Source: Gorillibacterium massiliense
GTDB taxonomy: Bacteria; Bacillota; Bacilli; Paenibacillales; NBRC-103111
Length of the DNA stretch: 64,000 nt
Direction: 5' to 3'
Assembly (NCBI RefSeq): GCF_000455485.1
Contig: NZ_CBQR020000153.1
Location: 45,632 to 109,631 of the forward strand
Every line of letters begins with the position of its first letter. Positions within the stretch are counted from its first letter, which is position 1. The position numbers and the translations under genes are program-made. Of this stretch, positions 32,511 through 40,493 are shown in pieces. Below the pieces are notes generated by a model that was given only the letters and a program-made list of their open reading frames with translations, was not told the DNA's origin and made no database searches.

Positions 32511-33593
32511 ATGTTTACGGTGATGTTAGTCGATGATTGTGACATTATGCGGGTGGATGTGAAACGACTGAGGCTATGGGGGGAGGCTTCGGGATTCGTC
32601 ATTTCCGCAGAGGCGGGTGACGGACAAGAAGCGCTGGATAAATTGCGGCAGCAGCCGATGGATGTAGTCATCACCGACATCCGCATGCCGAAGATGGGCG
32701 GCATCGAGCTGCTGCGCTGCATTTCCGAGGAGAACCTAGCGCAGGCAACGGTTTTGCTCAGTGATTTTACAGAGTATGCCTATGCGCGGCAAGGCATGCT
32801 GTACGGCGCCTTCGATTATATCGGCAAGCCGGTGAACGGGGAGAAACTTGCCGAATTGCTGGAGCGAATCCGCAAGAATCTGGAGACTAAGCTGCAAGCG
32901 GAGATGAGGTTGAGCGATCTTCAAGGAGTCGTTAATGAAATCATGCTGACGGCGGGCAACATCGACCTCATCGTCGAGAAGATCGGTCGGGGGGATGCAG
33001 GCAGCCCCGATTTAACGGCAAGTCTCGTGGAGAAGGTGGCGATGGCATTGAATGGCGATATCGCCAGGGCGTCCTTGGTACTCAAAACGGCGTGGAACGG
33101 CATTATCGCCAAAACGCTGGAGAAGCACGCGTGGCTCTCCGCCTTCGCCGATGCGAGCGAATGGAAGCGGGATGTGATCGGATGCGGGGATTGGGCGGAG
33201 ATCAAGGCGGTGCTCGGTGCGGGGGAACGCTCCCTGACCGCTTATATGGACCGGTTCATGGGCCATCACGGCAATGAGTTGGTGAACCGGGCGTGCCTAT
33301 ACATTCTTGAGCACATTGAAGAGGATGTGTCCGTAAAAGGGCTGACCGAAAAGCTGTTCATCAGCAAGTCGTATTTGAGCGATCTCTTCAAGGACAAAAT
33401 GGGCATATCGCTATTGCAGTACATCACGACGGCAAAGGTTGCCAGAGCGAAGAGAATAATCTGCGAGACGAATTTGAAAAGTTACGAAATCGCCTATAAG
33501 TTGGGTTTTCAAGACAATGAGTATTTCAGCAAGGTATTCAAAAAGCACACCGGGTTGTCCTTAACGGAATTTCGACAAAATCAGGCAATCTAA
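32511..33593 (+). CDS. Response regulator, YesN type (REC + AraC HTH)
   Basis: 360 residues from ATG 32511 (AGGTGGGGAG upstream); an ATG at 32490 overlapping the kinase stop is less likely. REC domain (about 1-120) with phospho-acceptor Asp56 (VVITDIRMPKMGG) and Lys in GKPVNG, a linker region (about 125-255), and a C-terminal AraC-type double HTH (about 262-355; KGLTEKLFISKSYLSDLFK, SYEIAYKLGFQDNEYFSKVF). It is phosphorylated by the upstream kinase (inferred) and activates transcription, typically of carbohydrate uptake or degradation genes; GH87 just upstream is a reasonable but untested target. Confidence 0.92.
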   Translation: MFTVMLVDDCDIMRVDVKRLRLWGEASGFVISAEAGDGQEALDKLRQQPMDVVITDIRMPKMGGIELLRCISEENLAQATVLLSDFTEYAYARQGMLYGAFDYIGKPVNGEKLAELLERIRKNLETKLQAEMRLSDLQGVVNEIMLTAGNIDLIVEKIGRGDAGSPDLTASLVEKVAMALNGDIARASLVLKTAWNGIIAKTLEKHAWLSAFADASEWKRDVIGCGDWAEIKAVLGAGERSLTAYMDRFMGHHGNELVNRACLYILEHIEEDVSVKGLTEKLFISKSYLSDLFKDKMGISLLQYITTAKVARAKRIICETNLKSYEIAYKLGFQDNEYFSKVFKKHTGLSLTEFRQNQAI

Positions 33594-33621
33594 AGCTGGT
33601 GGGGAGCACGGCGAATATAAG

Positions 33622-33657
33622 GAAAGAGCGGCATAATGCTTGCTCTTTCTTTTTTTG
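33622..33657 (+). terminator. Rho-independent terminator
   Basis: AAAGAGC (33623-33629) pairs with GCTCTTT (33642-33648), followed by a T-rich run. It separates the kinase/regulator pair from the c-di-GMP and CheX genes. Confidence 0.8.
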
Positions 33658-33762
33658 TCCATAAAAAGGAGCGGACATTTTTCGGGGCATTTCCCCATTT
33701 TTCTACATGTTCTTTTCATAGCGCTCAAGCTAAGATCAGGGTACGGCAGACACTGAGAGATT

Positions 33763-33900
33763 ATGGAAATGATGATTGGCCAAGATGCCGGCTCTTCTGT
33801 CGTTTTCGGCATGCCAAAGGCGGCATTCGAGATAGGGGCCGTCGAGAAGCAGGAGGCGCTTTCCCGGATTCCGCAGTTGCTTGTTGATATGCTGAGATAG
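33763..33900 (+). pseudogene. Remnant of cheB (methylesterase C-terminus)
   Basis: A 45-codon open frame starting MEMMIGQDAGSSVVFG and continuing MPKAAFEIGAVEKQEALSRI up to TAG at 33898. This is the conserved end of CheB methylesterases (IAQDE-SSVVYGMPKAA-EIGAVD). A TGA lies two codons upstream and no catalytic part or receiver domain precedes it, so the gene is broken or only a fragment was retained. It sits between a terminator and the membrane anchor gene. Confidence 0.65.
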
Positions 33901-33914
33901 AGGAGGGGATCGGG

Positions 33915-34304
33915 ATGAATTCGCAGGTTAGACTGGCATCGATGCGGAAATGGCTTATGCATAACCTGTTTCGTGCAGGCAAAGTCATGGATCCGCGAAA
34001 GGTTTCCCTGCGCATCGCAAGCATCTATGTCCTTTTAGGTGCAGGGTGGATCTTGCTATCGGACCAAATCCTACAATGGAGTGTATTCAACAAGGAGATC
34101 CTTACCCTCGTCAGCATGATGAAAGGCGGGCTCTACGTTCTGCTTACCGGTGCGATTCTTTTTAAGGTGATTTATTCGGCTATGCAAAGAATCGGCGCCA
34201 ACGAGGATCACGAGAAAATGGAACGAACGCATCAAAAATGGGTGGCGTCCGACGTCACACTGCAATTGCAGTATGATGTCTTGTTGGATCAGCAGAGAAA
34301 CTAA
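33915..34304 (+). CDS. Membrane anchor, probable N-terminal part of a split c-di-GMP protein
   Basis: 129 residues, ATG with GAGGAGGGG upstream. Two hydrophobic segments (about 30-50 and 65-90: RIASIYVLLGAGWILLSDQIL) and a helical, charged tail. Such a two-span anchor followed by a helix is usual at the N-terminus of GGDEF proteins. The frame ends at TAA 34302. In the -1 frame the text continues as AEKLIENEERFRSMANQDML into the next gene, which looks like the natural continuation. So either a frameshift has split one gene, or the two parts are now made separately. Confidence 0.6.
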   Translation: MNSQVRLASMRKWLMHNLFRAGKVMDPRKVSLRIASIYVLLGAGWILLSDQILQWSVFNKEILTLVSMMKGGLYVLLTGAILFKVIYSAMQRIGANEDHEKMERTHQKWVASDVTLQLQYDVLLDQQRN

Positions 34305-34330
34305 TCGAAAACGAGGAGCGCTTCCGCAGC

Positions 34331-35989
34331 ATGGCGAATCAGGATATGCTTACCGGCTTACCTAACCGCATGGCGCTGATAAGGGACTTATCGGAATGGA
34401 TGGCGGACGGGAAGAATGGTAACGGCGCGCTATTGTTTTTGGATATGGATCGTTTTACGTATATCAATGCTTTCTTGGGTCATGCCATCGCTGATCAACT
34501 GATCCGACAGGTGGCTATTGAAATCGCTGAGGCATTGGCCGGATGTGGTTCCGTCTACCGCCTCGGAGGGGACGGATTTGTCGTCCACGTGCGGGACGGG
34601 CAGTGGGCTTGGGATATCGCGGGTTTAGTCGAAGGAATCTTTGAACGGTTCAAACAGCCGGTGAAAACGGATGGCGGCATTGTGCATGTCGGGTTTCACA
34701 TCGGAGCATCCCTTTATCCGGAACACGGACTTCAGCCAGATGAGGTGATTATGCGGGCCGATATTGCTTTGTACAAAGCCAAAGAAGAAGGGAACCGATT
34801 CGTCCTGTACAGTCCGGTGATGGACGAATCGATTTTGGAGCGTGTGGAACTGGAGAAGCATTTGCGGAGTGCCTTGACGAACCGAGAGCTTGAGCTTCAT
34901 TACCAGCCTCAGTTGGATTTGACGACGGGGGAGGTTGTCGGGTTCGAGGCACTGTTGCGCTGGAACAGCAAAGAGCTCGGAAGCGTCTCCCCATCCAAAT
35001 TCATCAAAGTAGCGGAGGACGCCAATCTCATCCAAGAGATCGGCGAGTGGACGATGCGCCGTGCGTGCATGTTCATCAAAAAACTGCAGATGAACGGATT
35101 CAGCGATCAGACCGTTTCCGTCAACGTTTCAATCCTGCAGCTCATGCAGGATCATTTTGCCGAGATGGTGATGGAGATTCTGAATAGCCTGGAACTGAGC
35201 CCGGAGTGCCTGGAGCTGGAACTGACCGAATCCATTTTAATGGAATCCTATGAGCTAATCGGCGGCAAGCTGATGAAGCTGAAAGAATTTGGAGTGCGGA
35301 TTGCCCTTGATGATTTCGGCAAAGGCTATTCATCCCTACATTATCTGCTGGAGCTTCCCATCTCCACTTTGAAAGTCGATAAGACCTTTATCGATAACAT
35401 CGACCGAGGGATGAAGGAACGGACCTTGGCGGGGCATATCGTTTCCATTGGCAGAAGCATGGGCTTGTGCGTAGTGGCCGAAGGCGTTGAAACCCAAAAA
35501 CAGATGGAGTATCTGGTTCAGCAAGGATGCCACAGAGTTCAAGGCTACTATTTCAGCAAACCGATTCCGGAAAAAGCGGCTGAGGAATTGCTGGTCGCAA
35601 ATGCTGGAGATGGAATGAGTCAGCTCTTGTCCGCCCTGATTATCGAGGATTCGTTTTACGCGGCCGATTTGGATGTGAGAGAGCTGCGCAAGGCAGGCTT
35701 CATCGTCCGGTATAAACGGGTAACCGACAAGAAAGGGCTGTCAGCTGCCCTACAGGAGATGAGGTGGGACCTCGTCATCAGCGATAACATCCCCCAGTTT
35801 GGCTCCTTGCAGGCCCTTGCCATCCGCAACCGGATGTGCCGCGACATTCCGTTCGTCATCGTATCGGAAAACATATCCCGGCATGAAATCGAGCAAGCGA
35901 TGGCTGATGGCTGCACGGCGTTTGTTTCAAAAGAAGAGTTGCACCAGTTGAGAGAGACGGTTGCCGCAATTTTTGCAGACAGCGACTGA
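34331..35989 (+). CDS. c-di-GMP phosphodiesterase: degenerate GGDEF, EAL, C-terminal receiver
   Basis: 552 residues from ATG 34331 (GAGGAG about 10 bases upstream). GGDEF-like domain (about 1-165) in which the signature reads GGDGF (79-83), so cyclase activity is unlikely. EAL domain (about 175-420) with E206-A-L (FEALLRW), SVNVS, ELTES, IALDDFGKGYSS, LKVDKTF and AEGVET, that is the metal and substrate residues needed to hydrolyse c-di-GMP. C-terminal REC-like domain (about 435-550) with a possible acceptor Asp485 (VISDNIPQF). A receiver at the C-terminus is less common than at the N-terminus. Likely membrane-anchored originally through the preceding gene. Followed by cheX. Confidence 0.85.
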   Translation: MANQDMLTGLPNRMALIRDLSEWMADGKNGNGALLFLDMDRFTYINAFLGHAIADQLIRQVAIEIAEALAGCGSVYRLGGDGFVVHVRDGQWAWDIAGLVEGIFERFKQPVKTDGGIVHVGFHIGASLYPEHGLQPDEVIMRADIALYKAKEEGNRFVLYSPVMDESILERVELEKHLRSALTNRELELHYQPQLDLTTGEVVGFEALLRWNSKELGSVSPSKFIKVAEDANLIQEIGEWTMRRACMFIKKLQMNGFSDQTVSVNVSILQLMQDHFAEMVMEILNSLELSPECLELELTESILMESYELIGGKLMKLKEFGVRIALDDFGKGYSSLHYLLELPISTLKVDKTFIDNIDRGMKERTLAGHIVSIGRSMGLCVVAEGVETQKQMEYLVQQGCHRVQGYYFSKPIPEKAAEELLVANAGDGMSQLLSALIIEDSFYAADLDVRELRKAGFIVRYKRVTDKKGLSAALQEMRWDLVISDNIPQFGSLQALAIRNRMCRDIPFVIVSENISRHEIEQAMADGCTAFVSKEELHQLRETVAAIFADSD

Positions 35990-36009
35990 AAATGGAAGAG
36001 GGGAAGGCC

Positions 36010-36513
36010 ATGAATGCAGGGATTATCAACCAACTGATTCATGCCGCAAAATCGGTGTTACATTCGTTATGTCAAGAGGAAGCCGCTGTGGGGGAGGCTT
36101 TTGGGGGAAGATCATCTTTTCCGGCGGACTCGATGATTATTGTTGTAGGTATTGTGGGAGACCTCCGGGGTCAGGTTTATATTGAACTGCCACAAGAAAC
36201 GGCGAAAGGGATCGCCGGAACCATGATGCGTGGGTTGATCATTCAAGAAGTAGATGACATCGGAAAAAGCGCCGTTTTGGAGATGGCGAACATGATCATG
36301 GGGAATGCGTGCATCCTGCTGAGTATAAGAAAGCTAGATGTAGATATCACGCCGCCTGCGGTTTTGATGGGCAGCCACATGAACATTACTGATTCCCAGC
36401 CAACGCTGGCAGTTCCCTTAATCCTTGAAAAGCACGGAACCGTCATCATGCATATCGCCATCGAGACAGTGACGGAGCATAAAATGAGAGAAAACGACCT
36501 CCAGCCAGCTTAA
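36010..36513 (+). CDS. cheX: CheX-like chemotaxis phosphatase
   Basis: 167 residues from ATG 36010 (GAGGGGAAGG upstream); an in-frame ATG at 35992 lies only 2 bases after the previous stop. CheX/CheC family fold with the active-site pair Glu91 and Asn94 in LEMANMIMGNA (E-x2-N). The family dephosphorylates CheY-P or other receivers. Its neighbour carries a REC domain with a conserved Asp, which is a plausible partner (inference). Last gene of the cluster. Confidence 0.85.
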   Translation: MNAGIINQLIHAAKSVLHSLCQEEAAVGEAFGGRSSFPADSMIIVVGIVGDLRGQVYIELPQETAKGIAGTMMRGLIIQEVDDIGKSAVLEMANMIMGNACILLSIRKLDVDITPPAVLMGSHMNITDSQPTLAVPLILEKHGTVIMHIAIETVTEHKMRENDLQPA

Positions 36514-36599
36514 GAGAGAGGTATAACGATAATCCGGCAAGTAAGCGCTTTTTATCGAGAAATACACCAAAAAGGGCCCTTTGCAGGCTGCAACGCTTC

Positions 36600-36628
36600 T
36601 TTACAGCCGCATTCGGCGGGAGTATGAT
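36600..36628 (+). promoter_or_regulatory. Promoter of the riboswitch transcript
   Basis: TTTACA (36600-36605), 17-base spacer, TATGAT (36623-36628), about 35 bases before the riboswitch. Confidence 0.55.
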
Positions 36629-36660
36629 ACGTCTCATGAACTGAAATATCTGACATACAG

Positions 36661-36832
36661 CGTCAAAACCGCTGAATTTCCGGTGATAAGCCGGAAAACG
36701 GGGGAACCGAAGGGATGCTTGGGGATGAAAGTCCAAGGATCTCAGGGGTGAATCCAGCTAGACGTTTTTTTCGTCTGGTTGGTAGGGCGACTTCCGCGTC
36801 CGAATCCGACAGCTAACCTCGTAAGCGTTTGG
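36661..36832 (+). promoter_or_regulatory. c-di-AMP riboswitch (ydaO/yuaA class)
   Basis: The conserved segments of the ydaO motif appear in order: CGCTGAATTTCCGG followed by GATAAGCCGG, the ACGGGGGAACC strand, GGGGTGAATCC, GGTAGGGC, and near the end CCGACAGCTAACCTCGTAAGCG, which is diagnostic. The outer stem pairs CAAAACCGCT with AGCGTTTG. It is followed by a strong terminator at 36882, so binding of c-di-AMP most likely turns expression of the next gene off, as is usual for this class. Confidence 0.88.
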
Positions 36833-36881
36833 GAGTGGCGCCCGTCCGGCCGTCTATTAACGTGTCTACATAGACCGTTTC

Positions 36882-36926
36882 AAAGAAGCCACGGGAAAAG
36901 CCCTCTTCCCGTAGGCTTCTTTTTTG
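36882..36926 (+). terminator. Riboswitch-associated terminator
   Basis: AAGAAGCCACGGGAA pairs with TTCCCGTAGGCTTCTT (one bulge), followed by a T run. It lies between the aptamer and the gene at 36993, so it is the expression platform. Confidence 0.85.
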
Positions 36927-36992
36927 TGTGCGGCTGCATCGGCTCACCGGTGTAGGCGGTGTTTCATTAAAGTCCTTAGGAGGGATTCGTCC

Positions 36993-37409
36993 TTGGAAAA
37001 AGAATGTGTACTGGTCGCCGCGTCCCTGCCTGCAGGTGAGTCGCTGTTCCGGCTTTTGGCGTATCGCAAGGTGCCTTTTGCGGTACTGGTCAATCAAAAG
37101 GAGCAGAAGGAAAAGCTGCTGAAGCTAGGGATCGAGCGCATCGTCGAAGTCGACACGCAAAACCCGGCCAGTTGGTCGGCGCCGGATTTTTCGATTTGTC
37201 GGGTGTTTTTGTTTGAGGACAGCTTGAATTTGACCTGCCGTTATTTGCAGATCATCAAGCAGTGGACGGACGCTCCGGTTTATGTAGTCACGGGCAGCTG
37301 CAAACCGCGGACGTTGTACAAGAGCCTCGGAGCAGAACGGGTGGTCCATTGTCCGAACGGCGATCTGTCGTCTCTCGGGATCAAGACGTATCAAAGCGTA
37401 AGTGTGTAA
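36993..37409 (+). CDS. Uncharacterised protein under c-di-AMP riboswitch control
   Basis: 138 residues from TTG 36993 (AGGAGGG 8 bases upstream); the frame is open further up but that part overlaps the terminator. Alternating strands and helices (ECVLVAAS, VPFAVLVNQKEQKEKLLKLG, APVYVVTGSCKP, LYKSLGAERVVH) suggest a small Rossmann-like alpha/beta fold, but no GxGxxG motif is visible. No membrane span or signal peptide. c-di-AMP riboswitches usually control potassium or osmolyte transport and wall hydrolases; this gene belongs to neither by sequence. It is the only gene on the transcript. Confidence 0.75.
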   Translation: MEKECVLVAASLPAGESLFRLLAYRKVPFAVLVNQKEQKEKLLKLGIERIVEVDTQNPASWSAPDFSICRVFLFEDSLNLTCRYLQIIKQWTDAPVYVVTGSCKPRTLYKSLGAERVVHCPNGDLSSLGIKTYQSVSV

Positions 37410-37442
37410 AGTGTAAGGTGGGGGAAGGGCTAAGAAAGCGGG

Positions 37443-37492
37443 AAGCTCCCGAAACGACTGCTTAACGGCAGACCGGATCGGGAGCTTTTTTG
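37443..37492. terminator. Terminator between convergent genes
   Basis: AAGCTCCCG (37443-37451) pairs with CGGGAGCTT (37479-37487), followed by TTTT. It ends the riboswitch-controlled gene. Confidence 0.75.
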
Positions 37493-37498
37493 CATTGT

Positions 37499-38848
37499 TT
37501 ACATTTGTTGGGGGGCAGGAATCATCGGCTGTCTGCGGTAAATGCCCAGGATCAACCCGGCCATAGACATTTCGGCGACGGTATGCAAGCCTCCATAGCC
37601 GATGAACGGGAGAAAGAGACCGCCGATGGGCAGCAAGCCGAGGGTCATGCCGATGTTCCATGCTGTCGGAACGATGAAGAGCAGCAGGATGCCGCGGGCG
37701 AGAGTTTTTCCGTAAGGATCGCGAATGGCGAGAGAGATTGCGGCCAACCGGTAGAGGAAAAGAAGGATGGCTGCGCATATGGCCAAGCCTGCTGCCCAAC
37801 CCATGCTGTGGATGAGGTAAGTGAGAATCAATTCATTGGCTGAAGCAAACATATTGGGATTTGATGAGGCGAATCCCTTGCCCAGCCAGCCGGAATCGTG
37901 GATGGCGGTTTGGATGAGCTGGTTGTAGAAGTTGCCATCTGGGTTACGATTAGGGTGGAGGAAACTGTTAAGTCGGAAAAAGTAGGTATCGAAGCGGACT
38001 TGAAAATACGCAGTATTCACAAACAGCAGGAAGGGGACGGCTGATAGAATCGAAAGACCGGCAACGGGAAAAAGATTTCGCCGGGAACCCCTAATCAATA
38101 TTGCGCTGGAAGCAACGGCATACAAGAGCAACGGGATGAGGCTTAGATTCAGCAGCAGGAGAAGGCACGGCAACGCGGTAAACAGCAGCCACATTTTCCA
38201 GATAGGAGCCCGGTTCCACTTAGAGGTATGCAGAATTCCAATCATTCCCGCCAGTAGCAGGTATGGGGAGACATGGATCAACTGCTCGGGCGTAAATAGT
38301 CGGAGTTGCTCCCAATGCAGGTATACCTGCTTCTCTGGGAGTGCGATGGCATAGAGTAAAAAGGCGGCGGCGCCTCCAAACAATGGCCAGGACAGGATGT
38401 GCAGCTTCCGGTAATCGGTGAAGTAAAGGAGGATTAGCAAGGCGCCTCCAACCAGGGTAAACCAACCGTCATTCCGTAGCAAATATCCATAGAAACGGGG
38501 CTCGGCTATGTCTACCGCATACATGGCGACGGAGCCGATAACCGTAAGCAGGGCGAGAAGTGCTAGCAACAGCCAATCAGTTCGGGGTTTATGAGCTCGG
38601 TGAAACTGTTTGCCCAGCTCGGCGGGATCTCCCATCCGTTCTACCGCCCGGAGTACTACTTCCTCTTCCGGGAGTTCATGCCCTGCGTCAGCTTGCAATT
38701 GAGCAACCGTTTCATCTAAATGGCTTAACAACTCCCATTCCACCTGCTGATGCATCTCCCGTGCCCGGATGGGACGGCAAACCTCCCGAAGAAACCGCTG
38801 CACGCATTCGTAATCCTTTAGATTGGTTAACGTCATGAACGAATCCAA
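37499..38848 (-). CDS. HAAS domain fused to FtsW/RodA/SpoVE-family membrane protein
   Basis: 449 residues from a TTG start at 38848, with AGGAGGGG upstream; the longer open frame overlaps the PadR gene. The N-terminal 90 residues (CVQRFLREVCRPIRAREMH, DETVAQLQ, VVLRAVERMGDPAELGKQF) match the helical HAAS/DUF1700-like domain that partners PadR regulators. The rest has about ten membrane spans with SEDS-family marks near the end (DGNFYNQLIQ, LGLLPIGGLFLPFIGYGG). SEDS proteins are peptidoglycan glycosyltransferases or wall-synthesis partners. The gene overlaps padR by 16 bases. I infer that HAAS conveys a signal between the PadR repressor and this wall protein. Confidence 0.82.
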   Translation of the reverse strand: MDSFMTLTNLKDYECVQRFLREVCRPIRAREMHQQVEWELLSHLDETVAQLQADAGHELPEEEVVLRAVERMGDPAELGKQFHRAHKPRTDWLLLALLALLTVIGSVAMYAVDIAEPRFYGYLLRNDGWFTLVGGALLILLYFTDYRKLHILSWPLFGGAAAFLLYAIALPEKQVYLHWEQLRLFTPEQLIHVSPYLLLAGMIGILHTSKWNRAPIWKMWLLFTALPCLLLLLNLSLIPLLLYAVASSAILIRGSRRNLFPVAGLSILSAVPFLLFVNTAYFQVRFDTYFFRLNSFLHPNRNPDGNFYNQLIQTAIHDSGWLGKGFASSNPNMFASANELILTYLIHSMGWAAGLAICAAILLFLYRLAAISLAIRDPYGKTLARGILLLFIVPTAWNIGMTLGLLPIGGLFLPFIGYGGLHTVAEMSMAGLILGIYRRQPMIPAPQQM

Positions 38849-39177
38849 GCTTGCTCCCCTCCTATTACCTTGTCTACTGCCGACCGGAAAAGACGCCATT
38901 CCCGGGCTTTCTCCTCCAACTGGCGCCGACCGTCTTCGGTGATGCGGTAATTTTTCCGCTTCCGACCTTCCGCCTCGCTCCAATAGGCTTCTACCCAATG
39001 CTCTGCTTCCAGCATGTGCAGAATGGGATACAGCGTTCCTTCCTTAAAGGTGAGAATACCCTCCGATCGCGTCTCGATTTCCTTGGCCATTTCATATCCG
39101 TACATATCTTTACGGGCCAGGAGAGTGAGGATCAAGGGAACGGTACTGCCTTTCAGCAGTTCTTTACTGATTTTCAC
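38833..39177 (-). CDS. PadR-family transcriptional regulator
   Basis: 114 residues, GTG start at 39177 with AAAGGGGGG upstream. Winged-helix PadR signature: LLKGSTVPLILTLLARKDMYGYEMAKEIE, then TLYPILHMLEAEHWVEAYW and RKRKNYRITEDGRRQLEEK. PadR proteins with an overlapping HAAS-domain gene form a common sensing pair in Bacillales. The A+T-rich 39187-39240 stretch upstream contains partly symmetric TAT/ATA motifs that may be its operator. Likely autoregulated. Confidence 0.9.
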   Translation of the reverse strand: MKISKELLKGSTVPLILTLLARKDMYGYEMAKEIETRSEGILTFKEGTLYPILHMLEAEHWVEAYWSEAEGRKRKNYRITEDGRRQLEEKAREWRLFRSAVDKVIGGEQAWIRS

Positions 39178-39258
39178 AACGGGCCCCCCTTTCTATGATG
39201 CATCGTATATCTATGTATAGGTTAATTGAAAATATTGGATAATACAAGTGGGTGGACA

Positions 39259-39297
39259 AAAAAACAAGCCAGGCGCTCTCGAGAGCCCTGGCTTGTT
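39259..39297. terminator. Bidirectional terminator
   Basis: ACAAGCCAGG-GCTCTC pairs with GAGAGC-CCTGGCTTGT, with seven A on one side and T residues on the other. It ends the minus-strand oxidoreductase gene. Confidence 0.8.
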
Positions 39298-39314
39298 TAT
39301 TGGTAGAGCTGTGG

Positions 39315-40304
39315 TTATATTTTGACAACGAGTCGGCCTTGCACATTGCCGGCCAAGATGCTGTCCATTGCCTGCGGCACCTCTTCCAGGGAGATCTCCT
39401 GATAGATGAGCTGCAGATTGTCTGGCTTCCAGTCCCCGGCCAGCTTGTTCCAAATGCTGATCCGTTCAGGATGAGGGCAGAAGACAGAGTCGACGCCAAG
39501 GAGACTCACGCCCCGCAAAATGAACGGATACACCGTGGCCGGCAGCTCCATCCCGCCGGCCATGCCGCATGCGGCGACGGCTCCGCCGTACTGCGTCGCC
39601 GCCAGCGCGTGGGCGAGCGTCGCTCCGCCCACCGGGTCCACCACCCCGGCCCAGCGCTGCCGCGCCAGGGCCGGCGGTGTCCCTTGGGGCGCGTAGTCGC
39701 CGCGCCCCAAAATCTCGGCTGCGCCCAACTGGCGCAGCCAATCACGGGCCGCCGCCTTGCCGGTGCCGGCGGCCACGGTGTAGCCTCGCCGCGCCAAGAG
39801 CGCGACGGCGAGGCTGCCTACGCCGCCGCCGGCACCGGTGACCAGCACCGGCCCGCGCTCCGGCGTTAGCCCGGCGGCTTCGAGCCGTGCCACGCACAGC
39901 GCCGCCGTCAGGCCGGCAGTGCCGTAGGCCATGGCCTCCACCGGGGTGAGGCCGGCGGGCAGCGGCACCGCCCAAGCGGCGGGCACGCGGGCGTACTGGC
40001 TTAAGCCGCCAAAGTGGGATACGCCGAGGCCGTAGCCGGTGACCAGCACGGCGTCCCCTTCGCGGAACCCGTCCGCCTGAGACGAAACCACCGTGCCCGC
40101 CAAATCGATGCCGGGAATGAACGGGTACTTGTTCACGATCTTCCCGTCCGGTCTCCCGGCTAATCCGTCTTTATAATTCAAACCGGAATGGCTGACTTTG
40201 ATCAGCAGCTCACCCTCCGGCAGATCATTGAACGTCCATTCCCTAATTTCCCGGGTAAAAACATCGCCATCACGATCAACCGTCAATGCCCGAAACATCG
40301 TCAT
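39315..40304 (-). CDS. YhdH/YhfP (AcuI)-family NADPH-dependent quinone oxidoreductase
   Basis: 329 residues of the zinc-free medium-chain dehydrogenase family. Marks: SHSGLNYKDGLAG near 39-51, PFIPGIDLAGTV, VLVTGYGLGVSHFGGL and the nucleotide-binding VLVTGAGGGVGSLAVALL at about 153-170. The VTG(Y/W)G-GVSHHGG and HPERISIWNKLAGDW stretches are specific to the YhdH/AcuI group, which includes acrylyl-CoA reductases. AGGAGG lies 9 bases before ATG. Bases 39560-40060 are strikingly GC-rich. Single gene. Confidence 0.88.
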   Translation of the reverse strand: MTMFRALTVDRDGDVFTREIREWTFNDLPEGELLIKVSHSGLNYKDGLAGRPDGKIVNKYPFIPGIDLAGTVVSSQADGFREGDAVLVTGYGLGVSHFGGLSQYARVPAAWAVPLPAGLTPVEAMAYGTAGLTAALCVARLEAAGLTPERGPVLVTGAGGGVGSLAVALLARRGYTVAAGTGKAAARDWLRQLGAAEILGRGDYAPQGTPPALARQRWAGVVDPVGGATLAHALAATQYGGAVAACGMAGGMELPATVYPFILRGVSLLGVDSVFCPHPERISIWNKLAGDWKPDNLQLIYQEISLEEVPQAMDSILAGNVQGRLVVKI

Positions 40305-40493
40305 TTCTCTCTTCCTCCTCTTCGGCCTCTATCTTTGCGCCGTCTTGTCCGCCTTTATTCTATACCTTTGACCGCTCATTATCCACTCACTGCCAATTAG
40401 GCATTCGCGATGCGATATAATGAATCGGTGTAACCTTATTCCGGAAAATCGGCACCTATTATATAGAACAAAAAGGAAGAGAGGTCGGGCTGC

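Noticed and set aside
33636-33887. 83-codon plus-strand frame between the response regulator and the anchor gene
   Set aside because: Its translation is arginine-rich and unlike a protein; the neighbouring frame carries the recognisable CheB end.
34277-34304. Programmed -1 frameshift between anchor and GGDEF-EAL gene
   Set aside because: No X-XXY-YYZ slippery heptamer or downstream structure is evident; the frame change is reported but not as programmed.
36570-36581. AAAGGGCCCTTT palindrome as a terminator after cheX
   Set aside because: No loop-stem geometry with a T run; it may simply be a chance palindrome.
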